DNA of 64,000 nucleotides from Candidatus Methanoperedens sp. (GCA_012026835.1 VEPN01000015.1:1-64000), one strand, 5' to 3'. Positions 33,653 through 47,295 are shown, numbered from the stretch's first letter. Notes: generated by a model not told the origin, from the letters alone. Translations and numbers: made by a program.

Positions 33653-33785
33653 TTAGAAAGGTTTAAGATAAATGAAGTTCTTTAAGGGGCGCACGTCTAC
33701 GAGGTTTTAACAGAACTTGCAATTGATTAATGAGCACTTATTATCCATTATTTGTCCATGTTCAGGATTAGTGGATGATAGGTTT

Positions 33786-33874
33786 GGGCTCGTAGCTCAG
33801 TCAGGCAGAGCACCGGGCTTTTATTCGAATGAAAAGATACCCGATGGTCGAGGGTTCAAATCCCTCCGAGCCCG
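33786..33874 (+). tRNA. tRNA-Lys (anticodon TTT) with a 15-nt intron
   Basis: Acceptor GGGCTCG/CGAGCCC, D stem GCTC/GAGC, anticodon TTT at 33820-33822, T arm GAGGG-TTCAAAT-CCCTC. Without an intron the anticodon loop would be 22 bases. Removing TTCGAATGAAAAGAT (33824-33838), right after A37, restores the loop CTTTTAA. The junction folds as an archaeal bulge-helix-bulge: three-base bulges TA|T and AT|A on either side of CTTT/AAAG, then TC/GA closing GAAT. The 27-43 pair is a C-A mismatch. No CCA encoded. Confidence 0.92.
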
Positions 33875-33895
33875 TTTTGTCCGGGAGGTAATAGT

Positions 33896-34153
33896 ATGAA
33901 GGAGAAAGAGCCTACTGGAAGGGAATTCAAACCCTTGGAACATAGAATGGTACCTAGGCACGAAATATTAACTGATGAGGAACTTAAAAAAATACTGGTT
34001 GAATTTAATATAGAAAAAGAACAAATGCCCAAGATCCGGGTTTCAGATCCTGCCGCTTCGGCTGTTAAGGCAAAAGTCGGGGATGTGGTCCGTGTAACTC
34101 GCGAAAGCCCGACGGCAGGGAAAGCCATTTTCTACCGTCTTGTTATTGTATAG
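33896..34153 (+). CDS. rpoH: RNA polymerase subunit H
   Basis: An 85-residue archaeal subunit equivalent to the C-terminal domain of eukaryotic Rpb5. It assembles onto the polymerase jaw next to A'. Family signature PLEHRMVPRHEILTDEELKK and PKIRVSDPAA, ending VGDVVRVTRESPTAGKAIFY. Start with GGGAGG upstream. First gene of the rpoH-B''-B'-A'-A'' operon, 21 bases after tRNA-Lys, with which it might share a transcript. Confidence 0.97.
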   Translation: MKEKEPTGREFKPLEHRMVPRHEILTDEELKKILVEFNIEKEQMPKIRVSDPAASAVKAKVGDVVRVTRESPTAGKAIFYRLVIV

Positions 34154-34177
34154 AATTCTGATGTGTGAGGAAAAACA

Positions 34178-35776
34178 ATGTTAGACAGAAGAGTGCTTTC
34201 AAAAGCATATTTTACAAGTGAAAAAATCGTAAGGCATCACGTTGATTCTTTTAATGATTTCCTGGATATCGGCCTCCAGAAAGTCATTGATGAACAAAGG
34301 ATTATTGAAACCGACATTGAAGGTACATACGTTAAACTCGGTAAAATCCGTGTAAGCCACCCGGTCGTAAGAGAGGCGGACGGCGCAGTTGATAAACTAT
34401 ACCCTACAGAAGCCAGGTTAAGGAATATTACTTACGCTGCACCTCTTCATCTTGGCATGACCATCATAAGCCCGGATGGCGAGAAGGAAGAAAAAGAAGC
34501 TGAGATCGGGCTTTTACCTGTAATGATATGGTCAAAAAAATGCAACCTTGTGGGATTGACCGAAAAAGAGATGGTCGAACTGGGAGAAGACCCGCAGGAC
34601 CCGGGCGGATACTTCATAATTAACGGCACTGAACGTGTGATTACCACGCTTGAAGACCTTGCTCCGAACAAGATCCTTGTGGAATTCGAAGAACGCTACG
34701 GGGAGAACATCGAAGTGGCGAAAGTATTTTCGCAAAGGAGAGGTTATCGCGCGCTCGTGGTTGTGGAACGGAGCAGGAAGTCCATTCTTGAGGTTTCATT
34801 CCCGTCCATATCCGGCAGGATCAATTTTGTTACCCTGATGAGGTCACTTGGCATCGAGACAGACCAGGATATCGTGAATTCCGTGTCCAACGATCCCGAG
34901 ATTGTTAAATTCATGCTCGAGAACCTTGAAGAAGCCGAGGTCGCTGACAAGGAAAAGGCGATGGAAAAGATCGGGACACGGGTAGCGTCCGGCCAGGCAA
35001 GGGAATACCAGATAAAAAGGGCCAATTATGTTATAGACCGCTATTTATTACCGCACCTTGGGAACGACGAGGCCCACAGAATGCTTAAAGCCCAGTTCCT
35101 TGGCCGTATGGCACAGGCATGCTTTGAGCTTGCGCTTGGAAAAAGGGAAAATGATGATAAAGACCATTATGCCAACAAGAGGCTCAAGCTGGCAGGAGAC
35201 CTGATGGAAGATCTCTTCAGGGTCTCATTCAACAGGCTCACAAGGGATATCAAATACCAGCTTGAAAGGGCGAGCATGAGGAACAGGGACTTAAATGTCG
35301 CCACAGTCGTGCGTTCTGATGTACTGACAGAGCGGCTTGTACACCCGCTGGCTACAGGCAACTGGGTAGGGGGACGTACAGGCGTATCGCAACTGCTCGA
35401 TCGGACCGATTATATAGCCACTCTCTCACATCTCAGGAGGGTCATTTCACCATTATCCAGATCTCAACCGCATTTTGAAGCGCGAGATTTGCATCCGACC
35501 CAGTGGGGAAGGGTATGCCCTTCGGAAACGCCTGAAGGGCCAAACTGCGGACTGGTGAAGAACTTTGCGCAACTGGTCGAGATCTCGACAAGCGCAGGGG
35601 AAGAAAAACAGTTCAAGACCCTGCTTTATGAAATGGGTTTGAAACCGATTATTCCGCAGCTTGTGGGAATGGAAGAAGTACCCACTACCTATGCTACAGA
35701 GCTTGAGGCGCTTGAGGAGGCAGAAGAGATCAAAGTTGAACCTGAAGAAGAAGTGGAGGTAGATGTCTTTGAATAA
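34178..35776 (+). CDS. rpoB2: RNA polymerase subunit B''
   Basis: A 532-residue N-terminal half of the second-largest polymerase subunit. Recognisable: [20 protein letters not shown] (protrusion/lobe), [20 protein letters not shown] and [20 protein letters not shown] (fork region). The split of RpoB into B'' and B' is typical of methanogens and haloarchaea. It overlaps rpoB1 by 14 bases. The C-terminus is a run of Glu residues. Confidence 0.97.
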   Translation: MLDRRVLSKAYFTSEKIVRHHVDSFNDFLDIGLQKVIDEQRIIETDIEGTYVKLGKIRVSHPVVREADGAVDKLYPTEARLRNITYAAPLHLGMTIISPDGEKEEKEAEIGLLPVMIWSKKCNLVGLTEKEMVELGEDPQDPGGYFIINGTERVITTLEDLAPNKILVEFEERYGENIEVAKVFSQRRGYRALVVVERSRKSILEVSFPSISGRINFVTLMRSLGIETDQDIVNSVSNDPEIVKFMLENLEEAEVADKEKAMEKIGTRVASGQAREYQIKRANYVIDRYLLPHLGNDEAHRMLKAQFLGRMAQACFELALGKRENDDKDHYANKRLKLAGDLMEDLFRVSFNRLTRDIKYQLERASMRNRDLNVATVVRSDVLTERLVHPLATGNWVGGRTGVSQLLDRTDYIATLSHLRRVISPLSRSQPHFEARDLHPTQWGRVCPSETPEGPNCGLVKNFAQLVEISTSAGEEKQFKTLLYEMGLKPIIPQLVGMEEVPTTYATELEALEEAEEIKVEPEEEVEVDVFE

Positions 35777-37583
35777 GACAAGAGTATTTTTAAACGGTGA
35801 GCTGATAGGGACACATGACAAGCCTGAAGAATTCATAAGCGACCTGCGGAAAAAACGAAGACAGGGAGATATCAAGAAACAGGTGAACGTTATTTTCTAT
35901 GAGGATACGAATGAGATAGTCATCAATTCGGACCAGGGGAGGGCAAGGCGGCCGGCAATAATCGTAGAAAATGGCATGCCGCTTGTAACAAAAGAACACA
36001 TTCAACAGATTAAAGACGGAGAAATCACTTTCGACAGCCTTGTAGATGCCGGAGCAATCGAGTACCTGGATGCCGAGGAAGAAGAAAACGCATTGATAGC
36101 GATCGATGAAAAAGAAATCACTAAAAATCATACGCATCTTGAGATCAACCCTGCTCTCATTCTTGGTATATGCACAGGCATGGTTCCTTTCCCTGAGCAC
36201 AATGCATCCCCAAGGAACACGATGGGTGCAGGCATGATCAAGCAGTGTCTTGGCATGTCAACGCCCAATATGAAACTCAGACCAGATACAAGAGCCCATG
36301 TTCTCCATTATCCGCAAAAAGCGCTGGTGTCCACCCAGACCGCTGAAGCTATCGGATTTGACAAACGTCCAGCGGGCCAGAATTTCGTGGTAGCGGTGTT
36401 ATCCTACGAAGGCTACAATATTGAGGATGCCCTTGTCGTAAATAAAGGCTCGATAGAACGCGGGCTTGGCAGGAGTCATTTCTTCAGGACAAACGAGGGA
36501 GAAGAGAGAAAATATCCCGGCGGGCAGGAAGATAAATTCGAAATCCCCGACGCTGAAGTAAGGGGAGCAAGGGGCGCTGAAGTCTATAAGCAGCTGGATA
36601 ATGACGGTCTTGTAAACCCCGAAATACCTGTCGGGCCAACCGATGTACTTATAGGGAAAACAAGCCCCCCGAGGTTCCTTGAAGAACCTACAGAACTCGG
36701 TCTCAGTCCCCTCCAGCGCAGGGAAAGTTCTGTCACCATGCGTTCAAACGAGAAAGGTACTGTCGATACTGTAATACTTACTGAATCGGAGAATGGTTCG
36801 CGGCTTGCGAAAGTAAGAACGCGTGACCAGAGAGTACCCGAGATAGGGGATAAATTCGCATCCAGGCACGGCCAGAAAGGCGTGATCGGGCTGATAGTAC
36901 CTTACGAGGATATGCCATTTACAGAGAACGGGACAGTTCCGGATCTTATTGTTAACCCGCATGCCATTCCTTCAAGAATGACTGTTGGCCACGTGCTTGA
37001 AATGATAGGAGGGAAAGTGGGTTCACTTGAAGGAAGGCAGATCGACGGGACTCCGTTTTCCGGGGCATCAGAGGACGATCTTCGTGCCGCCCTTCCTAAA
37101 TTCGGTTATTCCCATACAGGCAAGGAAGTACTCTATGACGGGATCACAGGCAAAAGGATCCAGGTCGATATATTCATGGGCGTCATCCTGTATCAGAAGC
37201 TCTATCATATGGTTTCTTCCAAGATGCATGCACGGTCACGCGGTCCTGTCCAGGTATTGACAAGACAGCCCACCGAAGGCAGGGCAAGAGAAGGAGGTCT
37301 GAGGTTTGGAGAAATGGAACGTGATGTGCTTATTGGACATGGCGCTGCCATGGCCTTAAAAGAAAGGCTTCTTGATGAATCAGACAGGGTAGTGGAATAT
37401 GTCTGCTCCCATTGCGGCATGATAGCCACCCTTGATAAACGGAGGAATATCACGGTTTGCTCTAACTGCGGCGCAGAAACCGATATACATCCTGTCGAGA
37501 TGAGCTATGCATTCAAATTGTTGCTTGACGAGATAATCTCCCTGGGCATCGCACCTCGGTTAGAACTTGAAGATGCGGTTTAG
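35763..37583 (+). CDS. rpoB1: RNA polymerase subunit B'
   Basis: A 606-residue C-terminal half of the second-largest subunit. It contains the catalytic-site and hybrid-binding segments [48 protein letters not shown] and, at the end, [18 protein letters not shown] with a zinc ribbon ([23 protein letters not shown]). All expected blocks are present in order. Ten bases separate it from rpoA1. Confidence 0.97.
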   Translation: MSLNKTRVFLNGELIGTHDKPEEFISDLRKKRRQGDIKKQVNVIFYEDTNEIVINSDQGRARRPAIIVENGMPLVTKEHIQQIKDGEITFDSLVDAGAIEYLDAEEEENALIAIDEKEITKNHTHLEINPALILGICTGMVPFPEHNASPRNTMGAGMIKQCLGMSTPNMKLRPDTRAHVLHYPQKALVSTQTAEAIGFDKRPAGQNFVVAVLSYEGYNIEDALVVNKGSIERGLGRSHFFRTNEGEERKYPGGQEDKFEIPDAEVRGARGAEVYKQLDNDGLVNPEIPVGPTDVLIGKTSPPRFLEEPTELGLSPLQRRESSVTMRSNEKGTVDTVILTESENGSRLAKVRTRDQRVPEIGDKFASRHGQKGVIGLIVPYEDMPFTENGTVPDLIVNPHAIPSRMTVGHVLEMIGGKVGSLEGRQIDGTPFSGASEDDLRAALPKFGYSHTGKEVLYDGITGKRIQVDIFMGVILYQKLYHMVSSKMHARSRGPVQVLTRQPTEGRAREGGLRFGEMERDVLIGHGAAMALKERLLDESDRVVEYVCSHCGMIATLDKRRNITVCSNCGAETDIHPVEMSYAFKLLLDEIISLGIAPRLELEDAV

Positions 37584-37592
37584 GAGGATATT

Positions 37593-41377
<3,785 letters not shown>

Positions 41378-41379
41378 TT

Positions 41380-41664
41380 ATGGAAATTGATATCAGCAAG
41401 GCGCTGCGAAGTGCATTGGCTACAGGTAAAGTGCAGCTCGGCGGAAGACAAACCTGCGATGCTGTAAAGAACGGAAAAGCACAGGTAGTTGTCGTATCGT
41501 CCAATTGCCCGGAAGAGACTTTGAATGGAATAAAAGGCGTGCCTGTAATAAAATATCAAGGCACAGGTGTTGATCTCGGCGTTGCGTGCGGCAGACCGTT
41601 CTCGATTGCAGCGCTTGCAGTGCTTGAACCGGGAGAATCTGAGATCCTTTCCCTGGGAGCATGA
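41380..41664 (+). CDS. rpl30e: Ribosomal protein L30e
   Basis: A 94-residue RNA-binding protein of the L7Ae/L30e fold. ALATGKVQLGGRQTCDAVKN contains the RNA-contact segment and KAQVVVVSSNCPEETLNGI the central strand; the C-terminus is VACGRPFSIAALAVLEPGES. In many archaea it sits between rpoA2 and nusA, as here. Confidence 0.96.
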   Translation: MEIDISKALRSALATGKVQLGGRQTCDAVKNGKAQVVVVSSNCPEETLNGIKGVPVIKYQGTGVDLGVACGRPFSIAALAVLEPGESEILSLGA

Positions 41665-41745
41665 ATGTTTGGTGTATCTTTGATCAATCCGTTAAAAAAT
41701 AATGGACATCATTGGTTATCAAGTATCATGAAGGAGTGATTGATA

Positions 41746-42189
41746 GTGGGTTCCTCAAAAGGTGAAATCAAGCTGAGCACTGAAGGGATAAGATATATCG
41801 CATTATTTGAAAGTTTCACAGGCGCAAGGGCGAAGGACTGCTACGAGGATGATGAGAACAAGAGATTGATTTTCGTCGTCAAGAGCGGCGATATGGGGCT
41901 TGCCATTGGAAAAGGCGGCGACCACATAAACAGGGTCAAGAAAGCTATTGGAAAACATATTGAAATAGTCGAACACTCCGAAGACCCTCTTGAATTCGTC
42001 AAAAATGCTTTCCATCCGGTTTCTATAAAAAATGTCAATCTTGCGGTAAAGGATGACAAGCGCATAGCTTATGTAGAGGTACTTACTAAAGAGAAGGGGC
42101 TTGCCATAGGGAGAGACGGCAAAAATATTGAAAAGGTAAAAAAACTCTCCTTGAGGCACCACAATATAGATGATGTGATTATTCAATAA
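41746..42189 (+). CDS. nusA: Archaeal NusA-like transcription factor
   Basis: A 147-residue protein with two KH domains and no S1 domain, the archaeal form. [19 protein letters not shown] and [18 protein letters not shown] are the two GxxG loops. The GTG at 41746 is used as start because AAGGAG (41731-41736) is nine bases upstream, while the alternative TTG at 41740 is too close to it. Presumed termination/antitermination or ribosome-linked role. Confidence 0.93.
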   Translation: MGSSKGEIKLSTEGIRYIALFESFTGARAKDCYEDDENKRLIFVVKSGDMGLAIGKGGDHINRVKKAIGKHIEIVEHSEDPLEFVKNAFHPVSIKNVNLAVKDDKRIAYVEVLTKEKGLAIGRDGKNIEKVKKLSLRHHNIDDVIIQ

Positions 42190-42199
42190 GAGGAAAAAC

Positions 42200-42628
42200 A
42201 TGGGAAAAGGAATGTATTCTGCTCGTAAACTAAAGAACGATCATAAGAACTTCAGATGGAGCGACCGCAATTTCAGCAGGAGGGCTTTGAACCTTGATGT
42301 AAAGGCCGACCCGCTCGGAGGCGCTCCCCAGGCAAGGGGCATTGCCCTTGAAAAAGTCGGGGTTGAGGCAAAACAGCCCAACTCAGGCATACGAAAATGC
42401 ATAAGGCTCCAGCTTATCAAGAACGGCAAACAGATAACTGCTTTCTGTCCCAATGACGGCGCTATCAATTTCATCGATGAACATGATGAAGTTGTTGTAG
42501 AGCGCATTGGCGGACGGATGGGCGGCGCCATGGGAGATATCCCGGGTGTTCGCTGGAAAGTAATTGCCGTGAACAACGTGAACCTGGGACAGATGGTAAT
42601 GGGCAAGAAGGAAAAACCGGTGAGATAA
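42200..42628 (+). CDS. rps12: Ribosomal protein S12
   Basis: A 142-residue decoding-centre protein, archaeal S12 (uS12, S23e-like). Conserved [20 protein letters not shown], with Lys/Pro-Asn of the decoding loop, and the C-terminal [18 protein letters not shown]. In the str operon order nusA-rps12-rps7. Eleven bases after nusA, with AGAGGAAAAAC as ribosome-binding site. Confidence 0.97.
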   Translation: MGKGMYSARKLKNDHKNFRWSDRNFSRRALNLDVKADPLGGAPQARGIALEKVGVEAKQPNSGIRKCIRLQLIKNGKQITAFCPNDGAINFIDEHDEVVVERIGGRMGGAMGDIPGVRWKVIAVNNVNLGQMVMGKKEKPVR

Positions 42629-42629
42629 T

Positions 42630-43190
42630 ATGCACAAATTGTTCGGTAAATGGGATTTTTCTGAAGTCGAAGTTAAAGACCCGAGTGTCAAGAATTATTT
42701 AACTCTTACACCGATATTTGTCCCGCATTCAGGCGGCAGGAACGCAAAACAACAGTTCAGTAAATCCAATTTGAACCTTGTTGAGCGGCTTGTTAACAAG
42801 CTGATGCGGGAAGAGAATAACACTGGCCAGAAGATCACAGTCTGCAAGACCGTTAAGGAATCCTTTGAAATAATCAATAAAAAAACAGGGCAGAACCCGA
42901 TCCAGGTGCTTGTAAATGCCGTTACGAACGCAGGGCCAAGGGAAGAGACCGTAAGATTGCAGTACGGTGGTATAGCAGTACCAAAATCAGTCGATACTGC
43001 GCCGCAGCGCCGCGTGGATACCGCACTTCGCCTTATCGCGCAGGGTGCCCAGCAGGCATCTTTCGGCACAAGGAAGTCCCTTGTCGATGCACTCGCAGAA
43101 GAGATCATCGCGGCAGCCAACTACGATGTCAAAGGGTTTGCCATGGGCAAGAAGGATAATATCGAAAGAGTTGCAAAAGCTGCAAGGTAA
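42630..43190 (+). CDS. rps7: Ribosomal protein S7
   Basis: A 186-residue archaeal S7 (uS7), with [20 protein letters not shown] and [20 protein letters not shown], the mRNA-exit and 16S rRNA-binding segments. One base after rps12. Elongation factor genes usually follow in archaeal str operons; here an intergenic gap and a small hypothetical gene follow instead. Confidence 0.97.
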   Translation: MHKLFGKWDFSEVEVKDPSVKNYLTLTPIFVPHSGGRNAKQQFSKSNLNLVERLVNKLMREENNTGQKITVCKTVKESFEIINKKTGQNPIQVLVNAVTNAGPREETVRLQYGGIAVPKSVDTAPQRRVDTALRLIAQGAQQASFGTRKSLVDALAEEIIAAANYDVKGFAMGKKDNIERVAKAAR

Positions 43191-43424
43191 AAATTTTGGA
43201 TTAGGTTATAGCAGTAATGTTCGTTGTGCTATAACCGAAAAACTTTTTTTATTGTTCTTACCACACAGCGGGCTTTTTTAATCTTTAACATCGCCCAATT
43301 TCATAATAATAGCTTGCCATAATACCTAAAATCTTGTGCCATATTCGATTTGTTAATTATTATTCATTTTTAAATAGATTTAAGTATATGTAAGTAATAT
43401 ATAATTATAAGGAGACTGATACAG
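43191..43424 (+). other. Intergenic region after the str operon
   Basis: No gene. The T-rich stretch with ACTTTTTTTATTGTTC at 43240-43255 could act as an archaeal oligo-T terminator. AT-rich promoter-like DNA follows at 43340-43400. Confidence 0.35.
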
Positions 43425-43628
43425 ATGGATATATTTGAAGTATTGGCCGCCATATCCAGGAAAAAGAAAATATTCATGCACAGGGGCATTAGTGAGTACG
43501 ATGCTTTAAAGAAAGCTGAACAGGATATTTCAAAGGAATATCACATACCAATGCCTGATATTAAGAGACTGGATGGCCATATATTCAACAATGATGATAC
43601 CCGCAGGCAGCGGCGAATACCATCATAG
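43425..43628 (+). CDS. Small basic hypothetical protein
   Basis: A 67-residue protein: MDIFEVLAAISRKKKIFMHR then SEYDALKKAEQDISKEYHIP, ending in a basic DTRRQRRIPS tail. Strong ribosome-binding site (AAGGAGACTGATACAG before ATG). It has its own upstream AT-rich promoter region. Possibly nucleic-acid-binding; no family recognised. Confidence 0.6.
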   Translation: MDIFEVLAAISRKKKIFMHRGISEYDALKKAEQDISKEYHIPMPDIKRLDGHIFNNDDTRRQRRIPS

Positions 43629-43704
43629 GTTCTGCAAATTTTTAAAAGCCAAAATCTTATTATATAAGGCGGGGTTAGTTCTTACTGTCGGATTTTCCAA
43701 ACAC

Positions 43705-43714
43705 TAAATATATA
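43705..43714 (+). promoter_or_regulatory. TATA box of the cysteine desulfurase gene
   Basis: TAAATATATA is centred about 28 bases before the start codon at 43738, which places the expected transcription start at or within a base or two of the ATG. No ribosome-binding site precedes the ATG, consistent with a leaderless mRNA. Confidence 0.5.
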
Positions 43715-43737
43715 TCGCAAATCAACAATTACTCATT

Positions 43738-44967
43738 ATGGATATCCAGAAAATCCGGCATGACTTCCCCGCACTTGCGAAAAAATGGAACGGGAAATAT
43801 CCCATATATTTTGATAATGCCTGCATGACCCTGAAACCCGTGCAGGTCATTAATGCCATGAATGAATATTACAATGAATATCCCGTATGCGGCGGGCGTT
43901 CCCTTCACAGGATGGCCAAAAAAGTGGATGAGAATGTGACCAGATCCCGTGAGAAGCTCCAGAAATTTCTTGGTGCATCCAGGCCTGAGGAAATAATTTT
44001 TACGAGGAACACAACCGAAGGATTAAACCTTGTCGCGAACTGTTTTGATTTCAAGAAAGGAGATATGGTTCTCACTTCAGACAGGGAACATAATTCTAAT
44101 CTTATCCCCTGGCAGGTGCAGGTTCGTAAAAAGGGGATACGTCACGTTATTGTGCATTCGAACCCGGATAATACCTTTGATATTGCAGGTTTTGAAGACC
44201 TGTTGAGCAAAAGCAAGAACGTCCGGCTTGTGAGCATGGTCCATACCTCCAACCTTGATGGCTACACTATCCCTGCAAAAGATATCATAAGAATTGCCCA
44301 CGACCACGGCGCGCTTGTAATGCTTGATGGTGCCCAGAGCGCACCCCACAAACCTATGGATGTCAGGGAGATTGATGTTGATTTTTTCGTACTGTCGGTT
44401 CACAAGATGCTTGGCCCCACGGGCATGGGAGTGCTTTACGGGAAATATCATTTGCTTGAGGAGATAGCTCCTTTCATTGTGGGCGGGGATACTGTAAGCG
44501 ATACTACATTCGAAGGGGCGAAATTCCTCCCCCCGCCTGAGAAATTCGAAGCCGGGCTCCAGAACTATGCAGGCATGATAGGCTGTGGGGCCGCAGTGGA
44601 TTACCTGAACAGAACAGGGCTATCGAATATTGAAAAACATGAAGAGAACTTGAACCGTATTATTACAAGTGGCATAAAGGATTTTCCGGGATTAAAAATA
44701 ATCGGGCCGCATGATCCCCATATGAGGGGAGGCATAATCTCATTCACTGTCGATTTAAAAAAAGGCGGCGATGCCCATGACATCGCTATCATTCTTGATG
44801 AGACAGAAAATATCGCCGTGCGTTCAGGTGCTTTCTGCGTGCACTCGTGGTTCAACTACCGAAAATGCGAGGCCGCCGTGCGCGCTTCTCTATACCTTTA
44901 CAATACGGAGGACGAAGCCCGGAAATTCATTGATGTGCTTGGGAAGACGATCGGATTGTTTAATTGA
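43738..44967 (+). CDS. sufS: Class V cysteine desulfurase (SufS/CsdA-like)
   Basis: A 409-residue PLP enzyme that mobilises sulfur from cysteine for Fe-S clusters or thiolation. Motifs: YFDNACMTLKPVQVINAM at the N-terminus, RNTTEGLNLVANCF, REHNSNLIPW (cofactor His), VMLDGAQSAPHKPMDV, the Schiff-base lysine in SVHKMLGPTGMGVLYG, and the active Cys in VRSGAFCVHSWF. Stand-alone: no sufU, sufE or scaffold gene adjacent. Leaderless start likely. Its last eight bases overlap a convergent gene. Confidence 0.92.
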   Translation: MDIQKIRHDFPALAKKWNGKYPIYFDNACMTLKPVQVINAMNEYYNEYPVCGGRSLHRMAKKVDENVTRSREKLQKFLGASRPEEIIFTRNTTEGLNLVANCFDFKKGDMVLTSDREHNSNLIPWQVQVRKKGIRHVIVHSNPDNTFDIAGFEDLLSKSKNVRLVSMVHTSNLDGYTIPAKDIIRIAHDHGALVMLDGAQSAPHKPMDVREIDVDFFVLSVHKMLGPTGMGVLYGKYHLLEEIAPFIVGGDTVSDTTFEGAKFLPPPEKFEAGLQNYAGMIGCGAAVDYLNRTGLSNIEKHEENLNRIITSGIKDFPGLKIIGPHDPHMRGGIISFTVDLKKGGDAHDIAIILDETENIAVRSGAFCVHSWFNYRKCEAAVRASLYLYNTEDEARKFIDVLGKTIGLFN

Positions 44968-45211
44968 TAGTTTCAGTATTTTCGCCTAACTGGGAGGTAA
45001 CTTCCCGGGCTTTTTCCAAGATTATTTTTCCCTTATCCGTTGTTCTGTACTTTTCCTCCACTTTTTCCATGAACCCGAGTTTCATCAGCAAAGAAAGATA
45101 TTTATCTGCAAGCTTAAAATTCAGGTTTGTTCCATATACGATTCTCGTTTTATTCACATCAGCTTTTGCAATCTCAAGAATATCGACAATTATGTCTAAT
45201 TTTCCTCTCAT
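44960..45211 (-). CDS. Winged-helix protein
   Basis: An 83-residue protein with the form of archaeal single-domain winged-helix regulators: LDIIVDILEIAKADVNKTR (helix 1-2), LNFKLADKYLSLLMKLGF (recognition helix) and the wing KYRTTDKGKIILEKAREV. Probably a DNA-binding transcription regulator acting as a dimer. Convergent with the cysteine desulfurase gene, with an 8-base overlap at the 3' ends. Confidence 0.8.
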   Translation of the reverse strand: MRGKLDIIVDILEIAKADVNKTRIVYGTNLNFKLADKYLSLLMKLGFMEKVEEKYRTTDKGKIILEKAREVTSQLGENTETIN

Positions 45212-45443
45212 ATTTAGCCCCTATATATTCGACCAACGTATTTCCCACAAGCGCATCAATCAAATATAAACAAGTTGATGATTTTTTAAGTTAATATAAG
45301 TTTCCGGGATAAATAATTGATTATTTTAGTTTATTATTGTTCATAAACCGATAAAAACAAAGAAAATACTCTTATATTATTGGAAATGCATATTAAAAAA
45401 AAATTATGAACATTCTATTTGATATAAGTAATAAGGTTTGCAT
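45212..45443 (+). other. Intergenic AT-rich region before the pantoate kinase gene
   Basis: No gene. It carries promoters for the divergent winged-helix and pantoate kinase genes; AATATAAG at 45293-45300 and CTTATATTATTGG at 45370-45382 are candidate TATA elements. Confidence 0.35.
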
Positions 45444-46304
45444 ATGGCTACTAAGATGAATCACAGGATTTTTGCACAGGCGTTTGCTCCTGCCCATATT
45501 TCAGGCATTTTTGTCATCGATATAAAGAAAGAACCCCATTTTTCAGGCTCGATGGGCTGCGGCGTCTGTCTTGAGGACGGCGCAATCACAAAAGTATTCC
45601 CTGCACAAGAAACTACTATCAAGCTAAACGGTATCGTTTCCAAAGCCGCAACAACCCTTTCAACCATAGAACTGCTGACAAAAGAACCCGTCCTCGTAGA
45701 TACTACTCTTGGCATACCGGTCGGTGCCGGGTTCGGTGCAAGTGGTGCAGGGGCATTAAGTACAGCGCTTGCCTTGAACGAAGCGCTCTCCCTGAATCTA
45801 TCTTTTAATGAACTGGCACAGGCTGCCCATATCGCAGAGGTTGTTAACAGGACGGGACTCGGAGACGTTCCGGGTGAGACTTGCGGGGGCATTGATCTCA
45901 GGAAGAAAGCAGGCATCCCGCCTGCAGGGATCATCGACAGGATACCCTGCAGGAATGCAGCTATCTCATGGGTGAGCTTTGGGGTGATATCGACAAAATC
46001 GGTATTATCAGATGAAATAAAAAAGAAATCCATCAATAAGGCAGGCACGTCTGCGCTTAAGGAACTTTTAAAAAAACCAACACTTCCTGATTTTTTTCGC
46101 CAGTCGGCGGTTTTTGCCCGCAGGATCGGACTTATGAGTCCCGAAGTGGAAGATGCCATAGAAGCCGTTGAGGCCGCAGGCGGCCTTGCGAGCCAGGCAA
46201 TGCTCGGGAACACCGTTTTTGCTATGAACGACAACGGTGCGCTCTGTGAATTCGGGGAAGTTCATGAGAGCAGGATATGTCATGCGGGAGCGCACCTGTT
46301 ATGA
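45444..46304 (+). CDS. pok: Pantoate kinase
   Basis: A GHMP-family kinase of about 286 residues, archaeal CoA synthesis. It phosphorylates pantoate to 4-phosphopantoate. ATP loop GIPVGAGFGASGAGALSTAL; N-terminal APAHISGIFVIDIKKEP; LGDVPGETCGGIDLRKKAGI in the middle. ATG 45444 is taken as start; ATG 45456 is also possible. The stop overlaps the start of the next enzyme of the pathway (ATGA). Confidence 0.92.
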   Translation: MATKMNHRIFAQAFAPAHISGIFVIDIKKEPHFSGSMGCGVCLEDGAITKVFPAQETTIKLNGIVSKAATTLSTIELLTKEPVLVDTTLGIPVGAGFGASGAGALSTALALNEALSLNLSFNELAQAAHIAEVVNRTGLGDVPGETCGGIDLRKKAGIPPAGIIDRIPCRNAAISWVSFGVISTKSVLSDEIKKKSINKAGTSALKELLKKPTLPDFFRQSAVFARRIGLMSPEVEDAIEAVEAAGGLASQAMLGNTVFAMNDNGALCEFGEVHESRICHAGAHLL

Positions 46305-47044
46305 TACCTAAAAACCACCCAAGGTACGAATCCCTGATGACACGGGAACAGATAATCGGGGGCGTAAAAAAAGGGATAACAAGCATAAATGGCCTGATTG
46401 CACAGGGGCGGGGCGAGGCTTTTGATTACCTGATCGGGGAAAAAACCTCATGCAGCGCTATAGATGCTGAAAAAGTGGCTGCCGCATTGCTGCTTCTTGC
46501 AAAAAAACCCGTCATCTCGGTTAACGGGAATGCTGCCGCTCTTGTGCCTGAAGGACTTATCAGGCTGGGAGAAGCGGCGAATGCACCGCTTGAGGTCAAT
46601 TTATTCCACAGGACAGAAGAAAGGGTTAATAAGATTATCCGGCACCTGCGCTCTCTGGGGGCTAAGAGAATATACACCAAAAGCAATGGCTTAATTCCGG
46701 GCATCGAACACGATAGGGCAAAAGTGGATATCGAAGGTATTTTCAGAGCTGATGTCGTGCTTGTTCCTCTTGAGGACGGGGACAGGTGTAAAGCCCTTGT
46801 GGATATGGGAAAGACCGTTATTGCTATCGACCTTAACCCGCTTTCAAGAACCGCGCAGTGTGCGAATGTTACAATCGTGGATAATATAACACGTGCAGTG
46901 CCAAATATATCGAAATTTATTGAGGAGCTGAAAGGATTAAAAGAGGATGAGCTTCAAAGGTTAGTTAGAGGATTTGATAATAAAGATAATCTTACTCAGT
47001 CGATCGATGAAATAATTGAATACCTATCATCTGTAAAAAAGTGA
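46301..47044 (+). CDS. 4'-phosphopantoate--beta-alanine ligase
   Basis: A 247-residue archaeal enzyme (COG1701) that joins phosphopantoate with beta-alanine to make 4'-phosphopantothenate, replacing bacterial PanC/CoaA. The ATG at 46301 overlaps the pantoate kinase stop. Motifs: IPKNHPRYESLMTRE, ISVNGNAAALVPEGLIRLGE, VNLFHRTEERVNKII, GLIPGIEHDRAKVD and VIAIDLNPLSRTAQ. Two consecutive steps are thus encoded as a coupled pair. Confidence 0.93.
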   Translation: MIPKNHPRYESLMTREQIIGGVKKGITSINGLIAQGRGEAFDYLIGEKTSCSAIDAEKVAAALLLLAKKPVISVNGNAAALVPEGLIRLGEAANAPLEVNLFHRTEERVNKIIRHLRSLGAKRIYTKSNGLIPGIEHDRAKVDIEGIFRADVVLVPLEDGDRCKALVDMGKTVIAIDLNPLSRTAQCANVTIVDNITRAVPNISKFIEELKGLKEDELQRLVRGFDNKDNLTQSIDEIIEYLSSVKK

Positions 47045-47133
47045 ATCCGGGGAACGATGTTTTCATGCAGGCAGCCTTGATTTTGCACAGGTCGCAGCAT
47101 CCAACCCTCACCGTGCTTCATCTTACCTAATGA

Positions 47134-47218
47134 TGCGAGGGATGGGATTTGAACCCACGAACCCCTGCGGGATTGGACTCTAAATCCAACGCCTTTGACC
47201 GGTCTGGGCAACCCTCGC
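47134..47218 (-). tRNA. tRNA-Leu (anticodon TAG)
   Basis: Minus strand GCGAGGG...CCCTCGC acceptor with discriminator A. Type II tRNA with long variable arm (CCGCAGGGGTTCGT region), anticodon stem TTGGA/TCCAA closing TTTAGAG, anticodon TAG, T loop TTCAAAT. 85 bases, no intron, no encoded CCA. Confidence 0.95.
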
Positions 47219-47235
47219 ACTTTGTGCCGTAAATC

Positions 47236-47295
47236 GCGGAAGTTTCGAAGAATACCCTAAATCCTGCGCCTTTGGCCGGGCTGGGCGACCTCCGC
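47236..47295 (-). pseudogene. Truncated tRNA-Leu relic upstream of tRNA-Leu
   Basis: On the minus strand, GCGGAGGTCGCCCAGCCCGG then CCAAAGGCG repeats the 5' half of a tRNA-Leu up to the anticodon loop (CAGGA-TTTAGGG, anticodon TAG). The variable arm and most of the T arm are missing: a T-loop-like TTCGAAA is followed directly by the acceptor strand CTTCCGC. Total 60 bases, so it cannot fold as a tRNA. A relic of gene duplication or of integration at a tRNA. Confidence 0.75.
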
